This document shows positions 1-6,791 of a DNA stretch of 64,000 nt, piece by piece (positions within the stretch are counted from its first letter, which is position 1; each line of letters begins with the position of its first letter). Location of the stretch: assembly GCF_001411805.1 (NCBI RefSeq), contig NZ_CP007212.1:1178001-1242000 (forward strand), in the 5' to 3' direction. The notes under the pieces were generated by a model. That model did no database searches, was not told the origin of the DNA, and saw only the letters and a program-made list of their open reading frames with translations. The stretch is from Burkholderia plantarii (GTDB taxonomy: Bacteria > Pseudomonadota > Gammaproteobacteria > Burkholderiales > Burkholderiaceae). The position numbers were made by a program, and so were the translations under genes.

Positions 1-667
1 CGAAGCCGGCCGCGATCGCGTTGAGCCCGTCGCGCCATTCGCCGATCGCGAGCGAATAGCCGTTGCGCAGCGTATCCTCCAGGGCGGCGTTGAGCCGTGC
101 CACCACGAGCGGCCAGTCGTCGCCGTGGGCCGCCTGCAGCGCGCCGAGCAGCTCGCGGCGTTCGTCTTCGTCGAGCGCGGCCAGATAGGCGCGGCCGACG
201 GCGGTGCGTGCGATGTCCATCCGCGAGCCGATCTCGAGCCGCGTGACGAGCACCGCCGAGCGCGGCCGGATCACGTCGATCGCGACCATGTCGAGCCGGT
301 CGCGCACGGCGAGATGGACCGACAGCGAGGTGCGCTCGGCCAGCTCGCTCAGGAACGGCCGCGAGCGGGCGCGGATGTCGAAATTGCGCAGGAAGCCGTT
401 GCTCAGTTCGAGCACCGAGGCGGTCAGCACGAAGCGTTCGCTGTCGGGCAGCCGGAACAGGAAACCGGCGCCGACCAGCGTCGCGGTGATGCGCGAAACG
501 GTTGGTTTCGGGATGCCTGTCAATTCTGTCAGTTCCCGGTTGCTGACCGGAGCGTCCGCGGCCGCGATCCGGCGCAGTACCGCGAGCCCTCTGGCGAGTG
601 CCGAAATCTCGTCCGTGGACGATTCCCGATCCCGTGAAGCGGCAGCTGCGTTATTCAATATCGACAC
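1..667 (-). CDS. IclR-family transcriptional regulator (C-terminus beyond window)
   Basis: The minus-strand frame is open from 667 to the window edge and gives about 222 residues. The N-terminal winged helix-turn-helix includes LARGLAVLRRIAA and the recognition-helix stretch TGIPKPTVSRIT. The IclR effector domain follows (RSRPFLSELAERTSLSVHLA, then DMVAIDVIRP). IclR proteins usually have about 250-270 residues, so only some 30-45 are missing. The start is GTG at 665-667, preceded by a purine-rich AGAGAGAG 5 nt upstream; no ATG start fits the domain. IclR proteins are ligand-responsive repressors or activators of catabolic genes. The effector cannot be told from the sequence. GAAAC/GTTTC palindromes just upstream (687-699, 891-905) look like its own operators. 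Confidence 0.9.
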   Translation of the reverse strand, partial: MSILNNAAAASRDRESSTDEISALARGLAVLRRIAAADAPVSNRELTELTGIPKPTVSRITATLVGAGFLFRLPDSERFVLTASVLELSNGFLRNFDIRARSRPFLSELAERTSLSVHLAVRDRLDMVAIDVIRPRSAVLVTRLEIGSRMDIARTAVGRAYLAALDEDERRELLGALQAAHGDDWPLVVARLNAALEDTLRNGYSLAIGEWRDGLNAIAAGF

Positions 668-686
668 GAAACTCTCTCTTTTTTGC

Positions 687-905
687 GAAACAAAATTTCA
701 AATTTTCTTAAATAGTACGACAAATAGCGATTCGTGCATGTTTTAAAGCCAACTTTGCATGCAATGACAAAGTCTCGCAGATGCCCTGTTTTTTAGGGTT
801 TAACCCGCTGCGCATGTCGGAAAATTCACAATCTGACCGTATTTTTCGCTTGACTTGTCATCGGGAAACGGAAAAAATGTACCTGAATTTCGAAACAACG
901 TTTCG
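687..905. promoter_or_regulatory. Candidate IclR operators
   Basis: The sequence shows CGAAAC-AAC-GTTTCG at 891-905 (perfect arms) and GAAA-CAAAA-TTTC at 687-699, 20 bp upstream of the IclR start. IclR-family operators are commonly palindromes of this GAAA/TTTC kind. Assignment to this regulator is inferred from position. The 891-905 site would lie on the start point of the predicted plus-strand transcript. Confidence 0.4.
850..878 (+). promoter_or_regulatory. Putative sigma-70 promoter of small RNA
   Basis: TTGACT at 850-855 is followed by a 17-nt spacer and AAAAAT at 873-878 (4 of 6 matches to the -10 consensus). Transcription would begin near 885 and run into the terminators at 945-1013. 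Confidence 0.4.
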
Positions 906-930
906 CCGAATTTTAGGTAACGAGGTTTCG

Positions 931-951
931 ATGCAGTCTCTCAGGTTCTAG
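931..951 (+). CDS. Six-codon ORF inside candidate sRNA
   Basis: The ORF reads Met-Gln-Ser-Leu-Arg-Phe-stop, with GAGG ending 6 nt before the ATG. Its stop codon lies inside the left arm of the first hairpin, so ribosome movement would compete with that hairpin. It may be chance; no homolog can be claimed. Confidence 0.25.
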   Translation: MQSLRF

Positions 952-982
952 CACGGCCCTCGGAATGGCTAGAACTTTTTTA

Positions 983-1013
983 GCGCCACGGTCCCCCGTG
1001 GCGCTTTTTTTTT
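983..1013 (+). terminator. Intrinsic terminator of small RNA
   Basis: The arms GCGCCACGG (983-991) and CCGTGGCGC (996-1004) form a perfect 9-bp stem with a 4-nt loop. Nine T residues follow (1005-1013). Confidence 0.85.
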
Positions 1014-1154
1014 GTTTTGTCGGAAGGTAGTCGATTTCCCAATATGTGAGAAATTGACTGAAAAACGGCTGGCCAGACCGGGGTATTTCGAGGCCGGGAG
1101 CCCGAATCGGGCGCAGATGCCGCGCGGTCGACACGAAGTGCAGCTAACGGCACA

Positions 1155-1190
1155 GAAAAAAAGCGCGCCGCGGAGGCCCGCGGCGCGCTG
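1155..1190 (-). terminator. Terminator of the PhoX-type gene
   Basis: The perfect 11-bp arms AGCGCGCCGCG (1162-1172) and CGCGGCGCGCT (1179-1189) read on the minus strand into seven T residues (1156-1162). This fits termination about 80 nt after the phosphatase stop codon. Confidence 0.8.
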
Positions 1191-1267
1191 TCGTGAAACC
1201 CGGCATGAACCGATGAAACGATGTTTCAAAAAATAGACAGACCGGTCTCACCCATAATCCTGCGCAT

Positions 1268-3253
1268 TCAAGCGAGGCGAATGGCGGCGGATTCGGCGGT
1301 CAGATAACCCACGCTCGCGCCGAAACGATCCTTGTATTGGGTTCTCACCAGCGGATCGAGCGTCGCTTTCACCTTGTCGTGAAGCGGCGATTCCCAATCG
1401 CCGACATGCTGAAAGTTGCTCATGATGTAAGTCCAGCCATGGATTTCATCCACCGCGTGCAGGCCGGTCGATTCGGCGCCGGACGGGCAGGACAGCACGC
1501 GCGACAGCGTCTTCGTATCGACCTGGTAGGCCCACAGGAAGTTGTTCACGTGCATGCCGGAGTCCTCGCCGATGAACAGCGTGCGCAGCTTCTGCGAGAA
1601 CTTCAGGTTGTCCGGGTTCGCGATCCGGTCCGCGTTCGCCGTGTTGCCGAGCGCGTCGGCCGTGGCGAGATCCTCGCCCACCAGCGCGGCCGGCGCGCTC
1701 ATGTCCACCGGCACCCAGTCGCTGTCGATCGCCGTGCCCGAGGTATCGCGCTGGCCGCCCTTCAGGTTCAGCGCGTAGACGGCGCCGGACGCAATCCTGC
1801 GATCCACCGCCACGTCGCGCGACACCGCGTTGCCCTTGACCATCGAGGTCTCGATCCGCGACATCGCCGTGTAGACCACCTTGTCGCGCGTATCCACCGT
1901 CGTGCCCTCGAGCTTCGTGAAGCCCATGCTGGCGCCGATCAGCGCCGCGTAACGATGGGTCTCGAGGAACGCCGCGGCCTGCTCCATGCCCGGCTTGATG
2001 CGAATCCAGTTGAACTTGCCGCCGTAGTGGATCGCCGTGTAGGACGCGTCGGCCGGGTCGGTGGTGGCGAGGTCCATGATGTCCGATGCCTTCAGCGTGT
2101 TGGCGAGCGCCTCGATCTCGGCGCTGGTGGCATGGCCGATGCGCAGCCACGTCAGCGTCGCGGCGCCGGCGCCGGCCGACGAGGTCTGGTTCCACTTCGC
2201 CACGTACAGCGTGCCGGCCGACAGGTCCGCCGGCTGGTCGGCGATGAACATGAACAGGCCGCCGTTGGTCGCGTCGTCGCCCATCATCACGGTGCGCTGG
2301 TCCGGCATCACCTGGATCAGCTCGTGCGAGATCCGGCCGAGACAGTAGTGCTTGCGGATCGTGCCGGTGCCGTCGGGATTGACCGTCACTTCGGGCAGGT
2401 GGCCGTAGTGGTAGGGATTCGCCGTGGCCGTGTTGCCGAACGTGTTCTGGCTGAACGCGAGGAACTGCGCGTCGGTGGCGGCCTGGGTCGCGTCCGGCTC
2501 GTATTCCTCGCTCGATAGGTGCGTGTTCCAGGGCGACAGGCTCGCGCCGCAGGTGATCCAGAGGCCGTGCGCCGCCGAGGTGTCGACGTTGTGATACTTG
2601 ACGAGCGTGAGCGCGCCGGTGGCCGGATCCTGGTCGAGCGTGAGCACCGCGATCGGCGAGGGCAGCCGGCCGTAGGTCGAATCGCCGTTCTGGTTGCGCG
2701 TGGTGTATTCGAACTGCACCACCGCGAATACCGGTTTGCCTTTCACGCCCGCCACGTTCGCGTTGGCGAGCGTGAGCAGCGAGCTGCCGTCCGGGCAGTC
2801 CGAGAAGAACTGGCGTTCGCTGCCGGCCTTCGAGCGATCGACGATCGGCCGGTTGGCGATGTCGTAGTAGCCGCCCGCGAGCAGCGTGCCGCCGTTGCCG
2901 TCCGGCACCGGGTCGCCGGTCGTGAAGAACGGCCGGTAGGCGAGCCGGTAGTCGTGCGTGCTGCCGTCGGTGAACGAGACCGACAGCGTCGAGCCGACCG
3001 TGGTGGTGGCCATCGCGGCCGGGTTGGCGAGCGTCGGCGCCGGCATCGAGACGAATGTCGCGGCCGCGAAGCTGGCCGCGGGCGCGGTGCCGGTGCCGCC
3101 GCCGGTGCTTCCACCGGCGGGCGGGCCGCTATCGTCGTCGTTGCCGCAGCCGGTCAGCAGCGCGGGCAGGGCGAGGCCGCCGAGCGGCAGCATCGGGGCG
3201 CCGACGAGGAGTCTCAGCGCGTGGCGGCGGGAAAGTTGGGTCGGCGCGGTCAT
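1268..3253 (-). CDS. phoX: PhoX-family (DUF839) alkaline phosphatase, Tat lipoprotein
   Basis: 661 residues. The N-terminus has a Tat motif (SRRHALRLL, residues 8-16), a hydrophobic stretch and a lipobox-like LLTGC with Cys36, so export in folded form and possible lipid anchoring are expected. PhoX signatures are present: GASLSPWNTHLSSEEYEPDA in the first half (iron/calcium-binding Glu residues) and the late segment FIGEDSG followed by STGLHAVDEIHGWTY. PhoX enzymes are Ca/Fe-dependent phosphomonoesterases induced by phosphate starvation. A Pho-box-like triple repeat lies about 92-120 bp upstream of the start. The gene appears monocistronic with its own terminator. Confidence 0.88.
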   Translation of the reverse strand: MTAPTQLSRRHALRLLVGAPMLPLGGLALPALLTGCGNDDDSGPPAGGSTGGGTGTAPAASFAAATFVSMPAPTLANPAAMATTTVGSTLSVSFTDGSTHDYRLAYRPFFTTGDPVPDGNGGTLLAGGYYDIANRPIVDRSKAGSERQFFSDCPDGSSLLTLANANVAGVKGKPVFAVVQFEYTTRNQNGDSTYGRLPSPIAVLTLDQDPATGALTLVKYHNVDTSAAHGLWITCGASLSPWNTHLSSEEYEPDATQAATDAQFLAFSQNTFGNTATANPYHYGHLPEVTVNPDGTGTIRKHYCLGRISHELIQVMPDQRTVMMGDDATNGGLFMFIADQPADLSAGTLYVAKWNQTSSAGAGAATLTWLRIGHATSAEIEALANTLKASDIMDLATTDPADASYTAIHYGGKFNWIRIKPGMEQAAAFLETHRYAALIGASMGFTKLEGTTVDTRDKVVYTAMSRIETSMVKGNAVSRDVAVDRRIASGAVYALNLKGGQRDTSGTAIDSDWVPVDMSAPAALVGEDLATADALGNTANADRIANPDNLKFSQKLRTLFIGEDSGMHVNNFLWAYQVDTKTLSRVLSCPSGAESTGLHAVDEIHGWTYIMSNFQHVGDWESPLHDKVKATLDPLVRTQYKDRFGASVGYLTAESAAIRLA

Positions 3254-3344
3254 GGGGTGTCCAGGTTCGTATCGTGAGTGGGGACGAAGTTTTCGAAAGT
3301 AAAAAGAAAGCTTCGACGAGCCTGGCGCAGTCTAGATTGGAGAT

Positions 3345-3373
3345 ATGAAAGTAATTTGAATGGTATTTGAATG
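3345..3373 (-). promoter_or_regulatory. Pho-box-like direct repeats
   Basis: Three 7-mers lie exactly 11 bp apart. Read on the minus strand they are CATTCAA, CATTCAA and CTTTCAT, at plus-strand positions 3367-3373, 3356-3362 and 3345-3351. PhoB boxes are direct CTGTCAT repeats with 11-bp periodicity. The spacing fits exactly, while half-site matches are moderate (4, 4 and 6 of 7). The location upstream of a phosphatase supports the call. Confidence 0.5.
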
Positions 3374-3436
3374 GATTCTCGACCATGCGGGCGGGCGCCT
3401 CGCCAGCCGGGGAGCCAGTGCGGGCGCCCTGCCCGG

Positions 3437-4285
3437 TCAGGCTGCGTCGTCCGCTTGCGGCGCGGTGGGCCAGTAATGACTGTCGGGCGTCGAGCGGGCG
3501 CCGAAGATCGCCTGGCCCACCCGCACCACGGTGGCGCCTTCCTCGATGGCGATCTCGTAGTCGCCGGACATGCCCATCGACAGTTCGTCCAGCCGCACGC
3601 CGGCGGGCGCCGTCTCGCGCAACCGGTCGCGCAGTGTCCGCAGCCGCGCGAAGCAGGCGCGCACGCGTGTTGCGTCGGCGGAGAACAGCGCCAGCGTCAT
3701 CAGCCCGCGCACGCGCAGCGACGCATAGGCGGGCAGCCCGGCGAGGAACGGCGCGAGTGCGTCGGGCGCGAGGCCGTACTTGCTCGCTTCGTCCGAGGTG
3801 TTGACCTGCACGAACACGTCGAGCGCGCGGCCCTCGGCCTGCAGCCGCCGATCGAGCGCCGCGGCCACGCGCAGGCTGTCGAGCGCCTGGAACTCGGCGG
3901 CGAAGCGTGCAACGAGCCTGGCCTTGTTGGTCTGCAGATGCCCGATGACCGACCATTGCAGGTCCGGCAGGTCGCGCATCGCCTCCCACTTCCCGTGCGC
4001 CTCCTGCGGCTTGTTCTCGCCCAGCTCGCGACAGCCGGCGGCATGGGCGAGGCGCAAGTGGGCCTCGTCCATGGTCTTGCTCACGGGCAGCAGCCGAACG
4101 CTGTCCGGCGCGCGTCCGGCCCGCCGGCAGGCCGCCGCGATGCGCGCGCGTACCGCGTCGAGATTGGCGCGGAAGTCGTCCACCGATTCGGCGCGCGGCC
4201 AGCGATTGTGCCGGTCGTGCCGGGTGAGGGTCGGGACGGGAGGATCGCTTTCGGGCACGGCATGTACCTGTGCTGGCTTTGTCAT
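3437..4285 (-). CDS. yggS: YggS/PLPBP-family pyridoxal-phosphate homeostasis protein
   Basis: 282 residues. The PLP-binding Lys is in LLPVSKT (Lys70). The other family motifs are present: GENKPQEAHGKW, WSVIGHLQTNKA, FVQVNTSDEASKYG and LSMGMSGDYEIAIEEGAT. YggS proteins are single-domain, fold-type-III PLP binders that buffer PLP and influence amino-acid and keto-acid pools, without a known catalytic reaction. The start used is the ATG inside the 17-bp operator-like sequence at 4277-4293. It adds about 35 residues of unconserved, charged N-terminus compared with Escherichia coli YggS, so a later start is possible. The gene follows the MocR regulator gene on the same strand after 59 bp. Confidence 0.88.
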   Translation of the reverse strand: MTKPAQVHAVPESDPPVPTLTRHDRHNRWPRAESVDDFRANLDAVRARIAAACRRAGRAPDSVRLLPVSKTMDEAHLRLAHAAGCRELGENKPQEAHGKWEAMRDLPDLQWSVIGHLQTNKARLVARFAAEFQALDSLRVAAALDRRLQAEGRALDVFVQVNTSDEASKYGLAPDALAPFLAGLPAYASLRVRGLMTLALFSADATRVRACFARLRTLRDRLRETAPAGVRLDELSMGMSGDYEIAIEEGATVVRVGQAIFGARSTPDSHYWPTAPQADDAA

Positions 4286-4293
4286 AGGACAAA
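4277..4293 (-). promoter_or_regulatory. 17-bp operator-like sequence overlapping yggS start
   Basis: On the minus strand it reads TTTGTCCTATGACAAAG, identical to 5839-5855. A TAGACT -10-like hexamer lies 7 nt before the ATG contained in the motif. Transcription could therefore begin at or next to the start codon, and a bound repressor would block it. The likely binder is the adjacent MocR protein (inference). Confidence 0.55.
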
Positions 4294-4344
4294 GTCTAGC
4301 ATGCGGGCCGGCCGGCAAGGTCGGGCGGGATGTCCCGGGCTGAC

Positions 4345-5643
4345 TTAGCCGCCGAGGCAGCGCCGCAGGTCCTGCGCGAACGTCGCGCACTGCTCCGGCT
4401 CGATGTCGGAAATGGTGATGCGCAGCCCGTGGACGCGCTCCTGTACCGAGAACGCCTCGCCGTGCCGCACCAGCCAGCCGAGCGCGGCCAGCTCGGCGAC
4501 CACGGCGGCGTCGTCGCGCTCGAGCGGCACCCACAGATTGAGCCCGTCGGCGTGGGCGTGAACGCCGATGCCCTTGGCCGTCAGCGCATCGGCCAGTGCC
4601 TGCCGGCGGCGCGCGTAGTCGGCCCGGGCCTGCTCCATCAGTTCGGCGAAGCCTGGGCGCGTGACCGTCATCTCCACCACGTCCTGCAGCAGATGGCTGA
4701 CCCAGCTCGTGCCCGAGGCGAGGCGCAGGCGCAGGCGTTTCGCGGTCTGCGCGTCGCTCGCGATCGCGGCCACCCGCACGTCGGGGCCGAGCGCCTTGCT
4801 GAACGAGCGCACCAGCGCCCAGCGCGCCGCGCCGCGCGGCAGCACCGAGTGATAGCCGGCGGTGGCCAGCGAGGCGAAGTGATCGTCGATCACCACCAGC
4901 GTTTGCGGGTATTTCGCCAGCACGCGCGCGAGCGCGCGGGCGCGCTTCGCGCTCAGGTTGCAGCCGGTGGGGTTATGGATGCGCGGCGTCAGGATCACGG
5001 CCTGCGCGCCCTTCGCGAGCGCCGCCGCCAGCGCCGGAGCCAGCATGCCTTCCTCGTCCACCGGCACGCCGAGCGGCTGGCAGCCGGCCGTGCGCAGCGT
5101 GTTGATGCTGCTGAGAAAGCAGGGATTCTCGACCGCGACCTTGTCGCCCGGCACCAGGTAGGCGCCGAGCAGGCGCTCGACGGCATCGACGGCGCCGTGC
5201 GCGAGATCGACCTCGAACGGCACGGGTGCGTCGGGCGCCATCCATTTGCGGATGTAGCTCTCCAGGCCCGGATTGACCGTGGCGGCGCCATAGAGCCGCG
5301 GCTTGTAGGGCCGCACATGGAACGCGGCCGTCAGGTCCGGCAGCCAGCGGGCGCCAGGATTGCCGCTGGCGAAGTCCATCAGCTGCGTGTCGGCGCGCGC
5401 GCCTTCCTGCTCGCCGGGCGTGGCCGGATCGCGGATGGTGGTGCCGAGGCGCCCCTGCGCCTGCGCGATGCCGGCCGTCACGAGCCGCCGGTAGGCCGCG
5501 GCCACCGTATTGCGGTTGACGTCGAGTTCGACGGCCAGATCGCGCACGGGCGGCAGCGAGGCGCCCGGCGGCAGCTGCCCGGACTGCACCAGGGTACGGA
5601 TGCCGTCGAAGATTTCGGTCGCGGTCTTGCCTGAGAATTTCAT
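4345..5643 (-). CDS. MocR/PdxR-type GntR regulator with aminotransferase domain
   Basis: 432 residues. An N-terminal GntR winged helix (residues 1-75; SLPPVRDLAVELDVNRNTVA) is joined to a fold-type-I aminotransferase-like domain (about 90-432). The domain has IHNPTGCNLS, VIDDHFAS and the PLP-Lys motif VRSFSKALG (Lys near 283). MocR proteins sense PLP or a PLP-amino-acid adduct and usually control neighbouring vitamin B6 or amino-acid genes. The ATG at 5643 places the HTH at the normal distance from the N-terminus; upstream in-frame codons are unconserved. ATGTCC-TG-GGACAT immediately upstream (5644-5657) suggests autoregulation. A YggS gene downstream and a glutamine amidotransferase divergent from it share another operator-like sequence. 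Confidence 0.92.
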   Translation of the reverse strand: MKFSGKTATEIFDGIRTLVQSGQLPPGASLPPVRDLAVELDVNRNTVAAAYRRLVTAGIAQAQGRLGTTIRDPATPGEQEGARADTQLMDFASGNPGARWLPDLTAAFHVRPYKPRLYGAATVNPGLESYIRKWMAPDAPVPFEVDLAHGAVDAVERLLGAYLVPGDKVAVENPCFLSSINTLRTAGCQPLGVPVDEEGMLAPALAAALAKGAQAVILTPRIHNPTGCNLSAKRARALARVLAKYPQTLVVIDDHFASLATAGYHSVLPRGAARWALVRSFSKALGPDVRVAAIASDAQTAKRLRLRLASGTSWVSHLLQDVVEMTVTRPGFAELMEQARADYARRRQALADALTAKGIGVHAHADGLNLWVPLERDDAAVVAELAALGWLVRHGEAFSVQERVHGLRITISDIEPEQCATFAQDLRRCLGG

Positions 5644-5657
5644 ATGTCCTGGGACAT
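5644..5657. promoter_or_regulatory. Inverted repeat at MocR start
   Basis: ATGTCC and GGACAT arms are separated by TG and abut the MocR start codon. The TGTCC/GGACA half-sites are shared with the 17-bp motifs at 4277 and 5839. This is a candidate autoregulatory site. Confidence 0.45.
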
Positions 5658-5806
5658 TGGGAGGATCGGAGGCCGCCGGGCCGTGCAGGATGCACCCGGC
5701 GGCAGCCGCGATTTTGCCCGATTTCGCCGCCTCGGCCGTGTGCATCCGACAGGCCAGGCCATCAGGACGGGGCGCGGCGCGCGGGCCGGGAGCGCCGGGC
5801 ATCGGC

Positions 5807-5836
5807 TTGACATCGACGAACGGCCGTCTCTAGAAT
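5807..5836 (+). promoter_or_regulatory. Sigma-70 promoter of the amidotransferase gene
   Basis: TTGACA (5807-5812) and TAGAAT (5831-5836) are separated by 18 bp. The predicted start point, near 5843, falls inside the operator-like sequence 5839-5855. Confidence 0.7.
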
Positions 5837-5838
5837 AA

Positions 5839-5855
5839 TTTGTCCTATGACAAAG
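5839..5855 (+). promoter_or_regulatory. 17-bp operator-like sequence over the transcription start
   Basis: TTTGTCCTATGACAAAG is identical to the site at the yggS start. Its arms TTTGTC and GACAAA form an imperfect palindrome. The position over the +1 of a strong promoter predicts repression. The ATG inside it opens a 33-codon frame whose TGA (5946-5948) overlaps the amidotransferase ATG, so a translated leader is possible. Confidence 0.55.
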
Positions 5856-5944
5856 AGCCGTGCTGCCGCGATACCCGGCAGCGTCGCCGCTTCGACCGCC
5901 TTCACCGCATGCCGGCCCGCGCCGGCACCTCCCAGGAAGCCGCC

Positions 5945-6679
5945 ATGAACGTTCATTTCGTGATTCACGAAGCCTTCGAGGCGCCCGGCGCCTACGAGAC
6001 CTGGGTAACGACCCGCGGCCACCAGGCCGGCTATTCGCGTGTCCACGCCGGCGACGCGCCGCCGGCGTCGAGCGCGGGCATCGACCTGCTGGTGGTGCTG
6101 GGCGGCCCGCAGTCGCCGGCCACCACGCGACAGGAATGCGCGCACTTCGACTCGGCCGCCGAGCAACGCCTGATCGCGCAATGCATCGCCGACGGCAAGG
6201 CCGTGGTGGGCGTCTGCCTCGGTGCGCAACTGATCGGCGAGGCGCTGGGCGCGAAGGTCGAGACGAGCCCGCAGAAGGAGATCGGGCAGTTCCCGATCAC
6301 GCTGACGCGGGCGGGGCGCGCGAACGGCAAGTTCGCGGATTTCCCCGACACGCTCGAGGTCGGCCACTGGCACGGCGACATGCCGGGCCTGACCGCCGGG
6401 GCGACGGTGCTGGCGGCGAGCGAGGGCTGCCCGCGCCAGATCGTGGAGTACGGCGAACTCGTCTACGGCTTCCAGTGCCACATGGAGTTCACGCCCGAGG
6501 TGATCGAGCTGCTGATCGCGGCCTCGGCGCGCGAGCTGGCCGCGCTCGCGGCGCATCGCTTCGTGCAGCAGCCCGCTGCGTTGCGCGCCAACCGGCCGGA
6601 GGCGATGCGGGCGATGAACGAGGTGCTGTTCGGGTTTCTGGATCGGTTGATGGCCGCCTATGCGGCACGCCGTGCTTAG
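5945..6679 (+). CDS. Class I glutamine amidotransferase-like protein
   Basis: 244 residues. The catalytic triad is visible: the nucleophile elbow VVGVCLGAQ with Cys91, and His179 and Glu181 in FQCHMEFTP. The protein has only the amidotransferase domain, so it may hand ammonia to a partner, act on gamma-glutamyl compounds as PuuD- and YfeJ-like proteins do, or hydrolyse glutamine. The start is the ATG at 5945 with AGGAAG upstream; homology begins at once (MNVHFVIHEA). It is divergent from MocR and shares its operator-like sequence, which points to amino-acid or PLP-linked nitrogen metabolism. The exact substrate is unknown. Confidence 0.85.
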   Translation: MNVHFVIHEAFEAPGAYETWVTTRGHQAGYSRVHAGDAPPASSAGIDLLVVLGGPQSPATTRQECAHFDSAAEQRLIAQCIADGKAVVGVCLGAQLIGEALGAKVETSPQKEIGQFPITLTRAGRANGKFADFPDTLEVGHWHGDMPGLTAGATVLAASEGCPRQIVEYGELVYGFQCHMEFTPEVIELLIAASARELAALAAHRFVQQPAALRANRPEAMRAMNEVLFGFLDRLMAAYAARRA

Positions 6680-6791
6680 GACAAAGCGGGACGGGTTCGA
6701 CTCCTGTCGGGCGTGCGTGCCAGCCACGCGATGACCACGCGCCGACGCAGCGGCGCTTCCGGCCGGCGCGATCGCCGCCAGCCGGCTCTCC

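Larger units (their letters stand above)
885..1013 (+). ncRNA. Candidate small RNA or short leader transcript
   Basis: A roughly 130-nt unit is bounded by a promoter-like sequence and a strong intrinsic terminator, with no plus-strand gene after it. It contains a six-codon ORF (931-951). A first hairpin, GTTCTAG (945-951) with CTAGAAC (969-975), is followed by a T-run. A second perfect 9-bp hairpin follows. No known sRNA family is recognised. The unit could be a trans-acting sRNA, a dual-function RNA encoding a hexapeptide, or an orphaned attenuator. No expression evidence is available from sequence alone. Confidence 0.45.
668..1267. other. 600-bp intergenic region with regulatory RNA unit
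   Basis: There is no protein gene of normal size here. The stretch is AT-rich near the IclR start. It holds two inverted GAAAC/GTTTC motifs, a plus-strand promoter-like sequence, a short transcribed unit with two consecutive hairpin-T-tract structures, and the minus-strand terminator of the phosphatase gene. Confidence 0.6.

Noticed and set aside
1012..1236. Plus- and minus-strand ORFs downstream of the phosphatase gene
   Set aside because: They run through the terminator hairpins and have no coding character.
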